Assembly (NCBI RefSeq): GCF_012102745.1
Contig: NZ_JAAVSY010000006.1
Location: 1-64,000 of the forward strand
From: Haematospirillum sp. H4485
GTDB taxonomy: Bacteria; Pseudomonadota; Alphaproteobacteria; Rhodospirillales; Rhodospirillaceae
Reading direction: 5' to 3'
DNA: 64,000 nucleotides
A model generated the notes under the pieces. The model was not told the DNA's origin. It saw nothing but the letters and a program-made list of their open reading frames with translations, and did no database searches. A program made the position numbers and the translations under genes. This document shows, piece by piece, positions 16,584 to 26,298 of this stretch (within the stretch, counting starts at the first letter, position 1; every line of letters begins with the position of its first letter).

Positions 16584-17624
16584 ATGCAGACAATCGGGGT
16601 TGTTGGCGCGGGGGCATGGGGAACAGCGCTGGCGCAGGCTCTATGCCGTGCCGGGCGGCATGTCCGGTTGTGGATGCGTGACCCCGGGCTGGCTGCGACC
16701 ATCACAAGAACAGGCTTTAACCCGGTTTATCTGCCCGACTTGCGTCTGGATCCAGAGATTGCGGTAACCACGGACTTGGCAGAGGCCATGGATACGGACG
16801 CCGTGCTTCTGGTGGTTCCCACCCAGCATTTGCGGTCCATTTGTCGCTCTGCGGCCCCGTTGTGGAAAAGCGGCGTTCCGGCTGTCCTGTGCTCAAAGGG
16901 TATCGAGACAGGAACCGGGGCATTGACAAGCGATGTCGCCCGCGCAGAACTTCCTGTGCATACGCCTCTTGCTGTTCTGTCTGGTCCTGGTTTTGCCGAT
17001 GGTGTTGCGCGTGGCTTGCCCAGTGCGGTTACGTTGGCCTGTTCTGACCCTGCTCTTGGCATGACGCTGGTGTCCGCTATCGGGAGCCGGACATTTCGCC
17101 CCTATTATTCGCCTGACCTTGTGGGGGTAGAGGTCGGGGGTGCAACCAAGAATGTCCTGGCCATTGCCTGCGGCATTCTGGAAGGCCAGGAGCTGGGTGA
17201 AAACGCACGGGCCGCGCTGTTGACACGCGGACTGGCAGAAATGAAGCGTCTTGGTATTGCCCTGGGTGGGCGGCCGGAAACCTTCATGGGCCTGTCGGGG
17301 ATGGGAGATCTTATTCTGACCGCGACATCGATGCGTTCGCGCAATTTCTCGCTGGGGGTTGCCATGGGGCAAGGGCAGTCGCTGTCTTCTATCTTGGCAG
17401 CGCGACGTGCTGTCACGGAAGGCGTTGCGACAGCAGGTGCCATTACGGCACTGGCGCGCAAGTTGAGGGTGGAAATGCCCATCTGCGAGGCCGTTGATAC
17501 CCTTCTGAACCATGGTGGAAGTCCTGCGGATCTTGTGGACGGGCTGTTGGCCCGCCCCTTCCGGAGCGAGCTCGATTCCCGTCCACGGGCCGGGCAGGTT
17601 ATTCCATCAGAACAGGAACATTAG
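16584..17624 (+). CDS. gpsA: NAD(P)-dependent glycerol-3-phosphate dehydrogenase
   Basis: About 346 residues. The N-terminal Rossmann motif is GVVGAGAWGTALAQAL. The catalytic Lys region is GGATKNVLAIACGI, preceded by SGPGFADGVARGLPS. The C-terminal signature is GLSGMGDLILTATS. It reduces dihydroxyacetone phosphate to sn-glycerol 3-phosphate for phospholipids. The ATG at 16584 follows GTGGAGGATCAGG, while the longer frame from 16503 runs into the upstream permease gene. The YciI and EVE genes follow closely, a combination often seen in Alphaproteobacteria. Confidence 0.96.
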   Translation: MQTIGVVGAGAWGTALAQALCRAGRHVRLWMRDPGLAATITRTGFNPVYLPDLRLDPEIAVTTDLAEAMDTDAVLLVVPTQHLRSICRSAAPLWKSGVPAVLCSKGIETGTGALTSDVARAELPVHTPLAVLSGPGFADGVARGLPSAVTLACSDPALGMTLVSAIGSRTFRPYYSPDLVGVEVGGATKNVLAIACGILEGQELGENARAALLTRGLAEMKRLGIALGGRPETFMGLSGMGDLILTATSMRSRNFSLGVAMGQGQSLSSILAARRAVTEGVATAGAITALARKLRVEMPICEAVDTLLNHGGSPADLVDGLLARPFRSELDSRPRAGQVIPSEQEH

Positions 17625-17637
17625 AGAGACCGATAGT

Positions 17638-17943
17638 ATGCCATTTTTTGCTGTTCATTGCCTCGACAAGCCCGGTCATGGTGCGGTCCGTCTTGATAAC
17701 CGCAGCCGGCATCTGGCATGGCTTGAGTCGCACCGGGACCGTATCGTGATGGCTGGCCCGATGTTGGCTGGCGATGGAGAGGGGCTGGTTGGTTCCCTTC
17801 TTGTCGTTGAGCACCCGGATCTGGATGCAGTCTATGCTTGGTGTGCAGAAGATCCTTATTCCCAGGCCGGCCTGTTTGAAAGTGTTGTCATTCGCCCGTA
17901 CCGGATTGTCTTCGGCACGGCTGCGCCTTCGAATGGCCCTTGA
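17638..17943 (+). CDS. YciI-like protein
   Basis: 101 residues, one YciI (ferredoxin-like dimeric) domain: MPFFAVHCLDKPGH at the start, HLAWLESHRDRIVMAGPML with the conserved His/Asp region, and a C-terminal VIRPYRIVFG. The biochemical role of this family is poorly defined. It starts 13 bases after gpsA with GAGAGACCG as ribosome site and ends just before the EVE gene. Confidence 0.88.
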   Translation: MPFFAVHCLDKPGHGAVRLDNRSRHLAWLESHRDRIVMAGPMLAGDGEGLVGSLLVVEHPDLDAVYAWCAEDPYSQAGLFESVVIRPYRIVFGTAAPSNGP

Positions 17944-17948
17944 AGGTA

Positions 17949-18374
17949 ATGGGGTTCTGGCTTCTTAAATCAGAACCAGACTCATGGTCCTGGGATGATC
18001 AGGTCTGTGTCGGGACAGAACCCTGGACCGGCGTACGTAATCATCAGGCAGCGGGTTTTCTACGAGCCATGCAGGCTGGTGACATGGCCTTCTTCTATCA
18101 CTCCCGTTCCCAACGCATGATTATGGGATTGGTTGAGGTCGTCCGCACAGCCTATCCGGATCCCACAGACCCGACGGGCCGCTTTGTCAGTGTTGATGTT
18201 GCTGCCCGTTGTGCATTGCGTGTGCCGGTCATGTTGTCGGGATTGCGGGATGATCCCTTCTTTGCCGGTATGTTGCTCCTGAGGCAGCCGCGTTTGTCTG
18301 TCATGCCGGTTGATCCGGATCACTGGGAAGCAATATGCAAAATGGGAGATGCAGATCTACAGTCCTGGCGATAA
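17949..18374 (+). CDS. EVE domain protein
   Basis: About 141 residues. It begins MGFWLLKSEPDSWSWDD, with WTGVRNHQAAGFLRAMQAGD and MAFFYHSRSQRMIMGLVEV, the defining lines of EVE domains. EVE belongs to the PUA-like fold and binds modified bases in DNA or RNA, for example 5-methylcytosine derivatives. In this gpsA-yciI-EVE setting a housekeeping RNA-related role is more likely than restriction. The ATG at 17949 is preferred over a TTG at 17940. Confidence 0.9.
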   Translation: MGFWLLKSEPDSWSWDDQVCVGTEPWTGVRNHQAAGFLRAMQAGDMAFFYHSRSQRMIMGLVEVVRTAYPDPTDPTGRFVSVDVAARCALRVPVMLSGLRDDPFFAGMLLLRQPRLSVMPVDPDHWEAICKMGDADLQSWR

Positions 18375-18490
18375 TCCTGTACAGTCAAACCTGTTACCCT
18401 GATCTTGCCGTATTCCTCTTTTCTCCTGTAGACCAGTATTGTAACACATGATCGATTAACCGTTTCCAGCCATTGATCCCGGGGATTGTC

Positions 18491-20935
18491 GTGCCAACAT
18501 TTTTGTCCTGTTGCCGCATTTCTTTCGTAATCCTTGTTTTTGCCTGCACCCTGACGGGTTCTGTCCTTCCGGGGGATCTTGCGCAATCCGGGGCAGCGAC
18601 CCTGATTCCCGCAGTCTCAGACAAGCGTCCGGGACAAGACAGGCTCAAGCAGTTTTCGACTTTGCTCGATTCTGCCGAGGCCAAGTTGGCGTTGACAGAG
18701 TCTCGAGCCAAAGGAAGCCTCGATAACGACCGGCTCCGGGAGTTGCGACAGGAAATTCTGCGCGAAGTACAGGGCCTTGCCCCGATAGCGGAGGCTCTTC
18801 AGGTTGAAAAGAGCCGCATCACAGCCGAGCAAAATACGCTTGGTCCCGCACCGGAAGATAAAAGCACGGAAACAGCTCCCGTGGGGAAGTTGCGGGAAGC
18901 TCTTGGGAAACAAATGGTTCTGGCCGAGGCTGATATCAAGACGGTTCAATTCCTGAAGGTACGGGCACAGGTCCTGACCCAGAGGATTATCGCAATCCAG
19001 CGCGATCGTTTGGCCGACCAGCTGTTCAGCCGCAATGCGGATCCCTTTGCGCCCGAAACGTGGGGTGTTGCGCTGAGAGATCTGACCAGTCAGGGGTCAA
19101 GAACGGCGGAAGTTATTGATTTTGTCCGTAATGTTGATTGGTCTTCCGAAGCCACACAGCTGGTTGTGAAGAAGTTGATCGGGACTGTTCTGCTGGGCTT
19201 TGTTCTGGTCTGGCCTTTCCGGATCTGGTTGAATCGGCGCCTTCTTCCCGTCTGGGATCCATCTGTCCGACTTGGTTTTTCGGAGCGGCTGTGGATTTCG
19301 GTCAAGCGCGGCCTGATACGCATGGTGCCCTTGGCCGTTCTTGTCGGTATTGCCAATGCTGTTATTCAGGGGGCGGGCATTCTGGGCGATATTGGCGCCA
19401 ATGCCTTAGCGCTGATATCCACAATATTGGTATCATTGGTTGCTGTTATCAGCCTTGTCCGTGCTGTTTTGTCACCGGGAAAGCCAAACTGGCGTGCCGT
19501 GCCGATCAATGATGCGGCTGCGGCCCGGAGCTGTCAGATTGTAACTGTTCTGCTGGTTATTTCTTCTTTTGATCACTTTCTTGCGTTCGGAGAGCAAGTC
19601 TGGAACCTGACAGTTGAAGTCGTTAGCCTGCGCATGTTTGTTACAACGCTGGCAACCATGTTGCCTATTTTTGCGCTGACAGGCGCCAGGCTGTGGCATC
19701 AGGCCCCTGACGGGCAGCTGGACTACGGGAAAGCTGCAAAAACCCGCTGGGTGCGTTGGCCCGTTTCCGCGGTTGCTGCCGGGGCATCCATTGCGGCCGT
19801 GGCTGGGTATACAGAGCTTGGCCATTCACTGGCAACGTCCCTGTTGCGGTCTTCTGTGGTTGTTCTGGTCTCGGTTGCCGCGTTTGCCGTGCTGCGCGAG
19901 CTTTTGACCTTGGTCTTGTCGCGTGTGGGGGGACCTGTCCGGGAAGACAGAAAGCAGGCTGAAAACAGTGACAGCGGCGCCATGATGCGTTTCTGGCTCA
20001 GTGTTGTGGCTGCTCTTGTGGTTGGAGTGCCGGCTTTTCTGGCTTTCCTTCTGTTATGGGGCGTCAGCCGTGACACCATAGACAGTGGGCTCAGCCTGCT
20101 CGTTGATGGCTTTGCTATCGGGTCTGTGCACATTTCGTTAATCAATGTTGTGACAGCCATTCTGATCTTCACGGGTCTTCTGTTTGTAACCAAGGTCATC
20201 AAGGCCATTCTGGAAAAGCGCGTTCTGCCGATGACTCGGCTGGACACGGGCCTGCAGAATTCCTTCGCGACCTCTGTTGGCTATATCGGCTTTGTGACAG
20301 CCCTTCTGGCTGCCGCGTCGACTCTTGGTATTGGTCTTTCAAACCTTGCCATTGTTGCCGGTGCCTTGTCGGTTGGTATCGGTTTTGGCTTGCAAACGAT
20401 TGTGAACAACTTTGTTTCGGGCCTTATTCTGTTGTTTGAACGACCGATCAAGGTCGGGGACTGGATTGTAACCGGAGATACAGAGGGCTATGTCCGCCGG
20501 ATTCGTGTCCGTGCAACGGAAATAGAAACATTCAACCGTTCAACGGTTATCATCCCGAATTCAGCCCTGATTACGGCACCGGTTACCAACTGGTTTCTGA
20601 ATGACAGGGTTGGGCGGTGCATTGTTGAAATTGGGGTCGGGTATGACTCTGATCCTGAGAAAGTGCGCTCCATTCTTCTTGATTGCGCCCGATCCCACCC
20701 CCGCGTTTCGCGTTGGCCTGAGCCATCTGCCCTTTTGGTTGCTTTTGGAGATAGCGCCCTGAATTTCTCCTTGCGGTTCTATCTTCAGGATATAGAGCTT
20801 ATCAACCCGGTCGGGAGCGAAGTTCGTGTGGCCATACTCAAGCGTTTCAGGAAAGAGGGTATTTCCATTCCATTCCCGCAGCGCGATGTGCATGTTATTC
20901 ACAAACAAAGTGGTATGCAGGCAGCGGAATGGTGA
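18491..20935 (+). CDS. Large mechanosensitive channel of the MscS family (DUF3772 type)
   Basis: About 814 residues. A signal peptide is followed by a periplasmic, helical region (LRELRQEILREVQGL) like that of DUF3772/MscK-type proteins, then about ten membrane segments. The MscS pore module near the C-terminus is GIGFGLQTIVNNFVSGL followed by ERPIKVGDWI. The C-terminal beta and alpha/beta domains end DVHVIHKQ. It would release solutes on hypo-osmotic shock. The start is uncertain: a GTG at 18491 has GGGGAT upstream, and a TTG at 18473 is also in frame. It stands alone between the EVE and acs genes. Confidence 0.9.
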   Translation: MPTFLSCCRISFVILVFACTLTGSVLPGDLAQSGAATLIPAVSDKRPGQDRLKQFSTLLDSAEAKLALTESRAKGSLDNDRLRELRQEILREVQGLAPIAEALQVEKSRITAEQNTLGPAPEDKSTETAPVGKLREALGKQMVLAEADIKTVQFLKVRAQVLTQRIIAIQRDRLADQLFSRNADPFAPETWGVALRDLTSQGSRTAEVIDFVRNVDWSSEATQLVVKKLIGTVLLGFVLVWPFRIWLNRRLLPVWDPSVRLGFSERLWISVKRGLIRMVPLAVLVGIANAVIQGAGILGDIGANALALISTILVSLVAVISLVRAVLSPGKPNWRAVPINDAAAARSCQIVTVLLVISSFDHFLAFGEQVWNLTVEVVSLRMFVTTLATMLPIFALTGARLWHQAPDGQLDYGKAAKTRWVRWPVSAVAAGASIAAVAGYTELGHSLATSLLRSSVVVLVSVAAFAVLRELLTLVLSRVGGPVREDRKQAENSDSGAMMRFWLSVVAALVVGVPAFLAFLLLWGVSRDTIDSGLSLLVDGFAIGSVHISLINVVTAILIFTGLLFVTKVIKAILEKRVLPMTRLDTGLQNSFATSVGYIGFVTALLAAASTLGIGLSNLAIVAGALSVGIGFGLQTIVNNFVSGLILLFERPIKVGDWIVTGDTEGYVRRIRVRATEIETFNRSTVIIPNSALITAPVTNWFLNDRVGRCIVEIGVGYDSDPEKVRSILLDCARSHPRVSRWPEPSALLVAFGDSALNFSLRFYLQDIELINPVGSEVRVAILKRFRKEGISIPFPQRDVHVIHKQSGMQAAEW

Positions 20936-21119
20936 AATTTTTACAAATATATGACGCTGCACAAGCGAGATGAATGACAATAAAGAGACCTTTGCTTAGA
21001 CTATACCCTACAACAGTCCAAGCTATGGATATTAGCCCGATTCGGATGTGCACAGTCCGGGTTGCGTGTATCCTCGAAGGTTCACTGCTCCGCAAGGCAG
21101 CCCCCAGGAGACGTCCACG

Positions 21120-23054
21120 ATGGAACATGACGTATTTCCGGTCCCGGAGTCCTTTGCCAGAAATGCCCTGATTGACAACACCCGTTATCTTGCCATGTAC
21201 GACCGTTCTGTGAAGGATCCTGACGGATTCTGGGGCGAGCATGGCAAGCGCATCACCTGGATGCGACCTTACAGCCGGGTGCGGGATGTCTCGTGGGATC
21301 CTTCCAACCTGCATATCCGTTGGTTTGATGACGGTACGCTCAACGTTTCGGCGAATTGCCTTGATCGCCACCTGGAAACCAAAGGCAGCAAGACGGCTAT
21401 TATCTGGGAAGGCGATAATCCGTCCGAGAGCGAGCATATTACTTACCGTGATTTGTACGAACGGGTGTGCCGCTTTGCAAATGCCATGAAAACCCTGGGG
21501 GTCAAGAAGGGCGACCGGGTTTGTATCTACCTTCCCATGATTCCGGAAGCAGCCGTCGCCATGTTGGCCTGTGCCCGTATAGGCGCCGTTCATTCCATCG
21601 TCTTTGGCGGTTTCTCCCCCGACAGTCTTGCCAACCGGATTCAGGACAGTGAGTGCGTTCTTCTCATCACGGCTGATGAAGGGCTTCGGGGTGGGCGTAA
21701 AGTTCCCTTGAAAAGCAATGCCGACCGGGCGCTGGAGCACTGTCCTTCTATCCGCAATGTTGTCGTTGTGCGCCGTACGGGTGGGGATGTGAGCATCAAG
21801 ACTGGCCGGGACGTCTGGTACCATGATCTTGTTGCGTCGGCTTCGACAACCTGCCCTCCGGAAGAGGTGGAAGCGGAGCACCCGCTGTTTATTCTGTACA
21901 CCTCTGGCTCAACGGGTAAGCCCAAGGGTGTGTTGCACACATCCGGGGGGTATCTGGTTTATGCCTCCATGACCCATGAATACGTCTTTGACTGTCGCGA
22001 CAATGATATTTACTGGTGCACCGCTGACGTTGGCTGGGTAACGGGTCACTCCTATATCGTCTATGGTCCCTTGGCCAACGGGGCGACCACCCTGATGTTT
22101 GAGGGCGTGCCGAATTACCCCGCGGTATCCCGTTTCTGGGATGTTGTGGACAAGCACAAGGTCAGTATTTTCTATACGGCCCCAACAGCCATCCGCGCCC
22201 TGATGCGTGATGGTGAGGAGCCTGTCAAGCGTACCAGCCGTAAAAGTCTGCGTTTGCTGGGTTCGGTCGGTGAGCCAATCAACCCCGAGGCCTGGATGTG
22301 GTACTATAAGGTTGTCGGGGAAGGGCGCTGCCCGATCGTGGATACTTGGTGGCAGACAGAAACCGGGGGCATCCTGATTACGCCGCTTCCGGGGGCAACG
22401 GCCTTGAAGCCTAGTTCAGCCACGCGTCCCTTCTTTGGTGTTCGTCCGGTTCTGGTTGATGCCGAAGGCAAGGAGCTTGCGGGCGCAACAGAAGGCAACC
22501 TGTGTATTGCGGAATCCTGGCCCGGGCAGATGCGCACTGTTTACGGGGACCATGAGCGGTTTATCCAGACCTACTTCACGACCTACAAGGGCTATTACTT
22601 TACTGGTGACGGATGCCGTCGTGATGCTGATGGTTATTACTGGATTACCGGTCGTGTTGATGACGTGATCAACGTATCCGGTCACCGGATGGGTACGGCC
22701 GAGGTGGAATCAGCCCTGGTTGCCCATGCCAAGGTGGCGGAGGCGGCTGTGGTCGGCTATCCACACGATATCAAGGGACAGGGAATTTATGCTTATGTCA
22801 CCTTGGTTGGAGGAGAGGAGCCAACAGAAGCCCTTCGCAAGGAGCTGATCGCCTGGGTTCGTGACGAGATTGGCCCGATTGCCAGCCCGGATGTGATCCA
22901 GTGGGCACCGGGCCTTCCCAAAACCCGGTCCGGCAAGATCATGCGGCGGATTTTGCGCAAGATTGCCGAACATGATTTCAGCTCTCTTGGTGATACATCC
23001 ACCCTGGCTGATCCATCGGTTGTTGATGACCTGATCGAAAACCGCGACGGATAA
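21120..23054 (+). CDS. acs: Acetyl-CoA synthetase
   Basis: 644 residues. It makes acetyl-CoA from acetate, ATP and CoA via acetyl-AMP. The P-loop-like line is [19 protein letters not shown], then [20 protein letters not shown] and the regulatory acetylation motif [15 protein letters not shown], whose Lys is a known target of Pat/CobB-type control in the family. Length is standard. The ATG at 21120 has CAGGAG upstream. Frames starting earlier, near 21048, lack a site. A 184-base leader separates it from the channel gene. Confidence 0.97.
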   Translation: MEHDVFPVPESFARNALIDNTRYLAMYDRSVKDPDGFWGEHGKRITWMRPYSRVRDVSWDPSNLHIRWFDDGTLNVSANCLDRHLETKGSKTAIIWEGDNPSESEHITYRDLYERVCRFANAMKTLGVKKGDRVCIYLPMIPEAAVAMLACARIGAVHSIVFGGFSPDSLANRIQDSECVLLITADEGLRGGRKVPLKSNADRALEHCPSIRNVVVVRRTGGDVSIKTGRDVWYHDLVASASTTCPPEEVEAEHPLFILYTSGSTGKPKGVLHTSGGYLVYASMTHEYVFDCRDNDIYWCTADVGWVTGHSYIVYGPLANGATTLMFEGVPNYPAVSRFWDVVDKHKVSIFYTAPTAIRALMRDGEEPVKRTSRKSLRLLGSVGEPINPEAWMWYYKVVGEGRCPIVDTWWQTETGGILITPLPGATALKPSSATRPFFGVRPVLVDAEGKELAGATEGNLCIAESWPGQMRTVYGDHERFIQTYFTTYKGYYFTGDGCRRDADGYYWITGRVDDVINVSGHRMGTAEVESALVAHAKVAEAAVVGYPHDIKGQGIYAYVTLVGGEEPTEALRKELIAWVRDEIGPIASPDVIQWAPGLPKTRSGKIMRRILRKIAEHDFSSLGDTSTLADPSVVDDLIENRDG

Positions 23055-23074
23055 CTGACGCAGTACAGGAAGAA

Positions 23075-23112
23075 AAGGGGCCGGGTTGTATCACCCGGCT
23101 CCTCTTGCTTTT
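23075..23112. terminator. Bidirectional terminator between acs and methyltransferase genes
   Basis: The arms AGGGGCCGGGT and ACCCGGCTCCTCTT flank a TTGTATC loop. A T-rich CTTGCTTTT follows on the plus strand, and AAAAG (CTTTT on minus) lies on the other side. It separates two convergent genes. Confidence 0.7.
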
Positions 23113-24659
23113 CAGCCAAACAGAAGCCCAAGATCGCGGAATACAGAGAGCTGGTGCCGGACGTAACCCTCCACCGTCTGTGTCACGGTCAGGCCATCGG
23201 CTGGCGTGACGTTGATTTCCTGCTTTTCCACACGTTCCAGCATGTGTTTGCAGATGCTTTCGATATCCTGCGTTCCGTCAAGATATTGTATCAGAATGCG
23301 GTCAACCTCTGACAGGGTGACCAGGCCATGGTAGCCATTGATCACGCGGTTGCTGAACGTGGCCCGATAGCGGGATACCTTCGACGTGATGGGCTTGTCA
23401 CTGATTGTGGTGGTCTGCTTGCCTGGCTCGGTGTGCAGGGAAACAGATCCGCCGAGGACCAAGGCGCACAGATTGTTCAGAAATGCCCGGCGAATGGCGG
23501 CATGGTCTGTGGACCTTAGCTGACCGGCAACTTTCTGTATCAGGTCCGGCAGGGAAACAGGTTTCCCCCGTTCTGCGTACAGAACCTGGAATATGGCAAT
23601 ATCAAGCGCGCTGTGGGCGGTTGCTGTCTGTGGCCCGACGAATGTCATGGATGAGCCAGTCTCTTTCCCTTCTGTTTCCTGCGGGGCAAGGTGACTGACA
23701 AAGGAGTACCCTGAAAGCTTTTCAGGATTGATGGTGCGATCCAGGGCAATAGTGTCGTGACACAGGAGGGTGGAGCGGAAACGACGATTGGTCACAAAGT
23801 CCATGTACTGCTCAAGCCGGACAATGTCCTCAATCTCGCCCAGTACCTTGGACGCGTTGGGTGCCAGATTGCCGACGTACATGCTGGGCAGCATGGCATC
23901 GCCCAAGTAGGCCAGGCCGTTGTCTTTTGCCTGCCCTGCAAACTGGTGGAAGTAGTACTGGTGGTTCTCGGCCTCCAGGTGCTCGTGCAGGATATAGCTC
24001 TTTGAATGTCCCTCCAGAAGGGTCATCTCTTCCTTCAGGATCTCCAGGTATCCCTTGCGGCCGGGGTTGGTGTTGTCCGCCGCAAACTTGAGGATGGAAA
24101 GGGCCTGCGATGCTTTCTCTACCGGGTCGCTGAAGTTGTCGGCATGATAGCGCATCATGTCACGAACGCTGCGTACCTGGTTCCAGCCGGGGAGGGTATT
24201 GTAGCTGACGTACGCAATCCCGTTGGCGGTCAGATTGTGTTTCATGACCTTGAAGATATGGTCCCGCACCGCTTCAGGAACCCACGACAGCACGCCGTGG
24301 CAGATGATGTAGTCAAAGGTCCCCCATGTCTCATCGATGTCTGTAATCGATGCACAGTTCAGGCGGATATTGTCCAGGCCCAGAGCTTGGATGTGGCGAC
24401 GTCCTTCTTCGATCTGTACGGAAGACAGATCCACGCCGACGACAGTGGCGTGTGGATAGTCGGCCGCAATGGGAATGATATTCCACCCGCTTGCGCAGCC
24501 CAGTTCCAGGACTCGAGCCGTCGCAATATCGGGAGCCTGCATGCCGAACAGCCGCCCAAGGGTCATCAGATGCGCAGGGTGCGTTTGCGCGAATGGATAG
24601 CTGTCATATGGCACGACATCATAAGATGTCTGTGCGCTGTTTTCCGAGAGAAAGCCCAT
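23112..24659 (-). CDS. SAM-dependent methyltransferase with methyltransferase regulatory domain
   Basis: 515 residues. The N-terminal class I fold is clear: VLELGCASGWNIIPIAADYP (motif I), VVGVDLSSVQIEEGR (motif II) and FDYIICHGVLSWVP (motif IV). The middle and C-terminal parts (YVSYNTLPGWNQ, then LNNLCALVLGGSVSLH) match the family with a methyltransferase regulatory domain (PF10119-type). Substrates of this family are not well known. Relatives occur near polysaccharide and surface protein genes, but here there are no such neighbours. It is convergent with acs and has a gene-free region upstream. Confidence 0.85.
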   Translation of the reverse strand: MGFLSENSAQTSYDVVPYDSYPFAQTHPAHLMTLGRLFGMQAPDIATARVLELGCASGWNIIPIAADYPHATVVGVDLSSVQIEEGRRHIQALGLDNIRLNCASITDIDETWGTFDYIICHGVLSWVPEAVRDHIFKVMKHNLTANGIAYVSYNTLPGWNQVRSVRDMMRYHADNFSDPVEKASQALSILKFAADNTNPGRKGYLEILKEEMTLLEGHSKSYILHEHLEAENHQYYFHQFAGQAKDNGLAYLGDAMLPSMYVGNLAPNASKVLGEIEDIVRLEQYMDFVTNRRFRSTLLCHDTIALDRTINPEKLSGYSFVSHLAPQETEGKETGSSMTFVGPQTATAHSALDIAIFQVLYAERGKPVSLPDLIQKVAGQLRSTDHAAIRRAFLNNLCALVLGGSVSLHTEPGKQTTTISDKPITSKVSRYRATFSNRVINGYHGLVTLSEVDRILIQYLDGTQDIESICKHMLERVEKQEINVTPADGLTVTQTVEGYVRHQLSVFRDLGLLFG

Positions 24660-25042
24660 AGTTACCTTGTTCCGGGTTGCACGTGAATAGCCGTGAGAAT
24701 ACAGCGGGAGAAGGGGCAGTGTTAAGCCATTAACGCGATGAAATAGCGATGTAAATCATCCCAAAGTACAACCTTTCCGGACAGTATCGGCTGCGCCCTA
24801 GTCTTGAACGTCCATTCTGCAAGAGAAGAGCCGGTATGCTGATAGTATTTTATTCCGTGTGTGGCGTGTTTCTCGTTCGTGACTGTTTGCGCTGTATGCC
24901 TTGAGCCAAACAGGTGCCTGTGTCACATTTCCAAGTGCCAAAACGCAGTTACGCTACAGCAAGTGGGCCGTGAGAATACCGGATTTTCCGGTCTCTTACG
25001 GCCCACTTCTGCATCTGGGTCAGGTTCCTTGAGTGTCCGTTC
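24660..25042. other. Gene-free region upstream of the methyltransferase gene
   Basis: No gene found. The stretch would carry the minus-strand promoter of the methyltransferase near 24700-24800 and, at 24961-25008, a long inverted repeat described separately. A short palindrome (ACAGGTGCCTGT) lies near 24910. Confidence 0.4.
24961..25008. repeat. Long hairpin with 11-bp perfect outer arms
   Basis: AAGTGGGCCGT and ACGGCCCACTT enclose a partly paired inner region (ACCGG/CCGGT around ATTTT). It lies 34 bases past the holin stop on the minus strand and may end that transcript, though no T-run follows on either side. Confidence 0.7.
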
Positions 25043-25495
25043 TCAGGCCTGCGATTCAGGAATCTTGCGTGTTGCACTGCGATCGACGACAGGGGCTTGT
25101 TCGGCGTTTCTTTGGCTGGTCGCAGTATGCGGGGAAGATGTCTCAGGCATTGATGGCTTTTCCCGTATTTTTTCTACGGTCCGGGTGGCGAAATAGGCCA
25201 GTACAATAGCCATCACAAGCTGCACCAGCCAATCTGGCATCATGGCATAGCTCTGCATGGCCTCGGCAAAAGTGCGTGGGTTAATCGCAGGCCATACCAT
25301 CATGGCAATAGTTCCCAAGGTTATCAGGGGGCGTGGCAGGCGATTCAGGCTGTCAATGCAATAGTCCCAGTTCGATTTTCTGTCATGAATGTCTGCAACA
25401 TTCTGAGGAAGAAGCGATGAGGGGACTGACTTGACTGTACGTGCCAACTGTCCGATGAGTCCTGATATGGTCAATAAAGGACTGATCTGTGCCAT
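25043..25495 (-). CDS. Three-TM type holin
   Basis: 150 residues. The core SNWDYCIDSLNRLPRPLITL leads into membrane segments GTIAMMVWPAI and LVQLVMAIVLAYFATRTVEK, then a polar charged tail. This is the pattern of the Holin_3TMs family found in prophages and gene transfer agents of Alphaproteobacteria. It would permeabilise the inner membrane so that the endolysin reaches the wall. It begins inside the endolysin stop codon (TGATG overlap). No other phage genes lie nearby. Confidence 0.75.
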   Translation of the reverse strand: MAQISPLLTISGLIGQLARTVKSVPSSLLPQNVADIHDRKSNWDYCIDSLNRLPRPLITLGTIAMMVWPAINPRTFAEAMQSYAMMPDWLVQLVMAIVLAYFATRTVEKIREKPSMPETSSPHTATSQRNAEQAPVVDRSATRKIPESQA

Positions 25496-26079
25496 CAGGC
25501 TGTCTCCGTCTCTAGGCGATCAAGGCGTGCCATCCAGCCACGTTCAAATCGTTTTTGGCTTGGATTTGTGGCAATCAGATGTTCGAGAAATCTCCGGCGC
25601 TGTTCGATCAGGGCCGAGGCCAGGCGATCTCCCATCTCTGAAGCGGCCTTCTCAGCAGCAGCGCGCGTTGCCGGCCCTAGAATCCCGTCGGCAGGTAGAG
25701 GGCCGTATCCATTCTGGTTCAGAACGTCCTGCAGCCAGGTAATGGAACGATGTGGTCCTGAATTGATACCGGCATCCACCAACGCGGGCCGAATCAAAGC
25801 AGGCATGGCGTCAAAGCCTGGATCTTCGACATAACGTTTCTGGTAAATGGCGTGGGCTCCATCCTCCGACAGGTTCTTCACATCTTCGATAGTGGCCTGT
25901 CGGTTGTAATAATCAGAGAGGGTGGCCTGTGTAATGCCATGATTGGTGCAATAGCAATCCCACCGATGACCTTGGGCCGGGTTTGCCTTACCGTAGTGTG
26001 CACGATCCGCAGGATTATCGGTAAATCCCCCCTCTTCCTTGAGTATGGTATCGAGAATGGAACGCAGGGATATTGCCAT
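25495..26079 (-). CDS. GH108-type endolysin (N-acetylmuramidase) with peptidoglycan-binding domain
   Basis: About 194 residues. The N-terminal glycosyl hydrolase 108 motif is ILKEEGGFTDNPADR, with the catalytic Glu at residue 15 or 16, followed by TNHGITQATLSDYY. An extra stretch with two Cys (C42, C44) separates the two halves of the motif. From about residue 85 the line FDAMPALIRPALVDAGINSG and WLQDVLNQNGYGPLPADGIL match PG-binding_3. There is no signal peptide, so release depends on the holin gene that follows. The ATG at 26079 has AGG upstream and fits the family start better than 26094. Confidence 0.85.
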   Translation of the reverse strand: MAISLRSILDTILKEEGGFTDNPADRAHYGKANPAQGHRWDCYCTNHGITQATLSDYYNRQATIEDVKNLSEDGAHAIYQKRYVEDPGFDAMPALIRPALVDAGINSGPHRSITWLQDVLNQNGYGPLPADGILGPATRAAAEKAASEMGDRLASALIEQRRRFLEHLIATNPSQKRFERGWMARLDRLETETA

Positions 26080-26225
26080 GGCTCTGAACCTCATGATTTT
26101 TTGTTCTTGTTGCAGGCTAAATCTCTCATCACTAGATGACGTTGTTATTGGCAGTTATGACATCCAAATGTTGTCCATGAGGTTACTGAGCATGGTGAGA
26201 TTTTCTATGGTACGCTGTCTTGATG

Positions 26226-26264
26226 GCATCATCCGGACCACCAGTGCGATGGCCCGGATGATGC
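26226..26264. repeat. Inverted repeat between RTX and endolysin genes
   Basis: GCATCATCCGG and CCGGATGATGC form a perfect 11-bp stem around a 17-base loop, 35 bases past the RTX protein stop on the minus strand. A transcription stop is possible, although there is no T-run. Confidence 0.65.
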
Positions 26265-26298
26265 GTGCAGAAGAAATAACCGGCAACAGTGATGCTCA

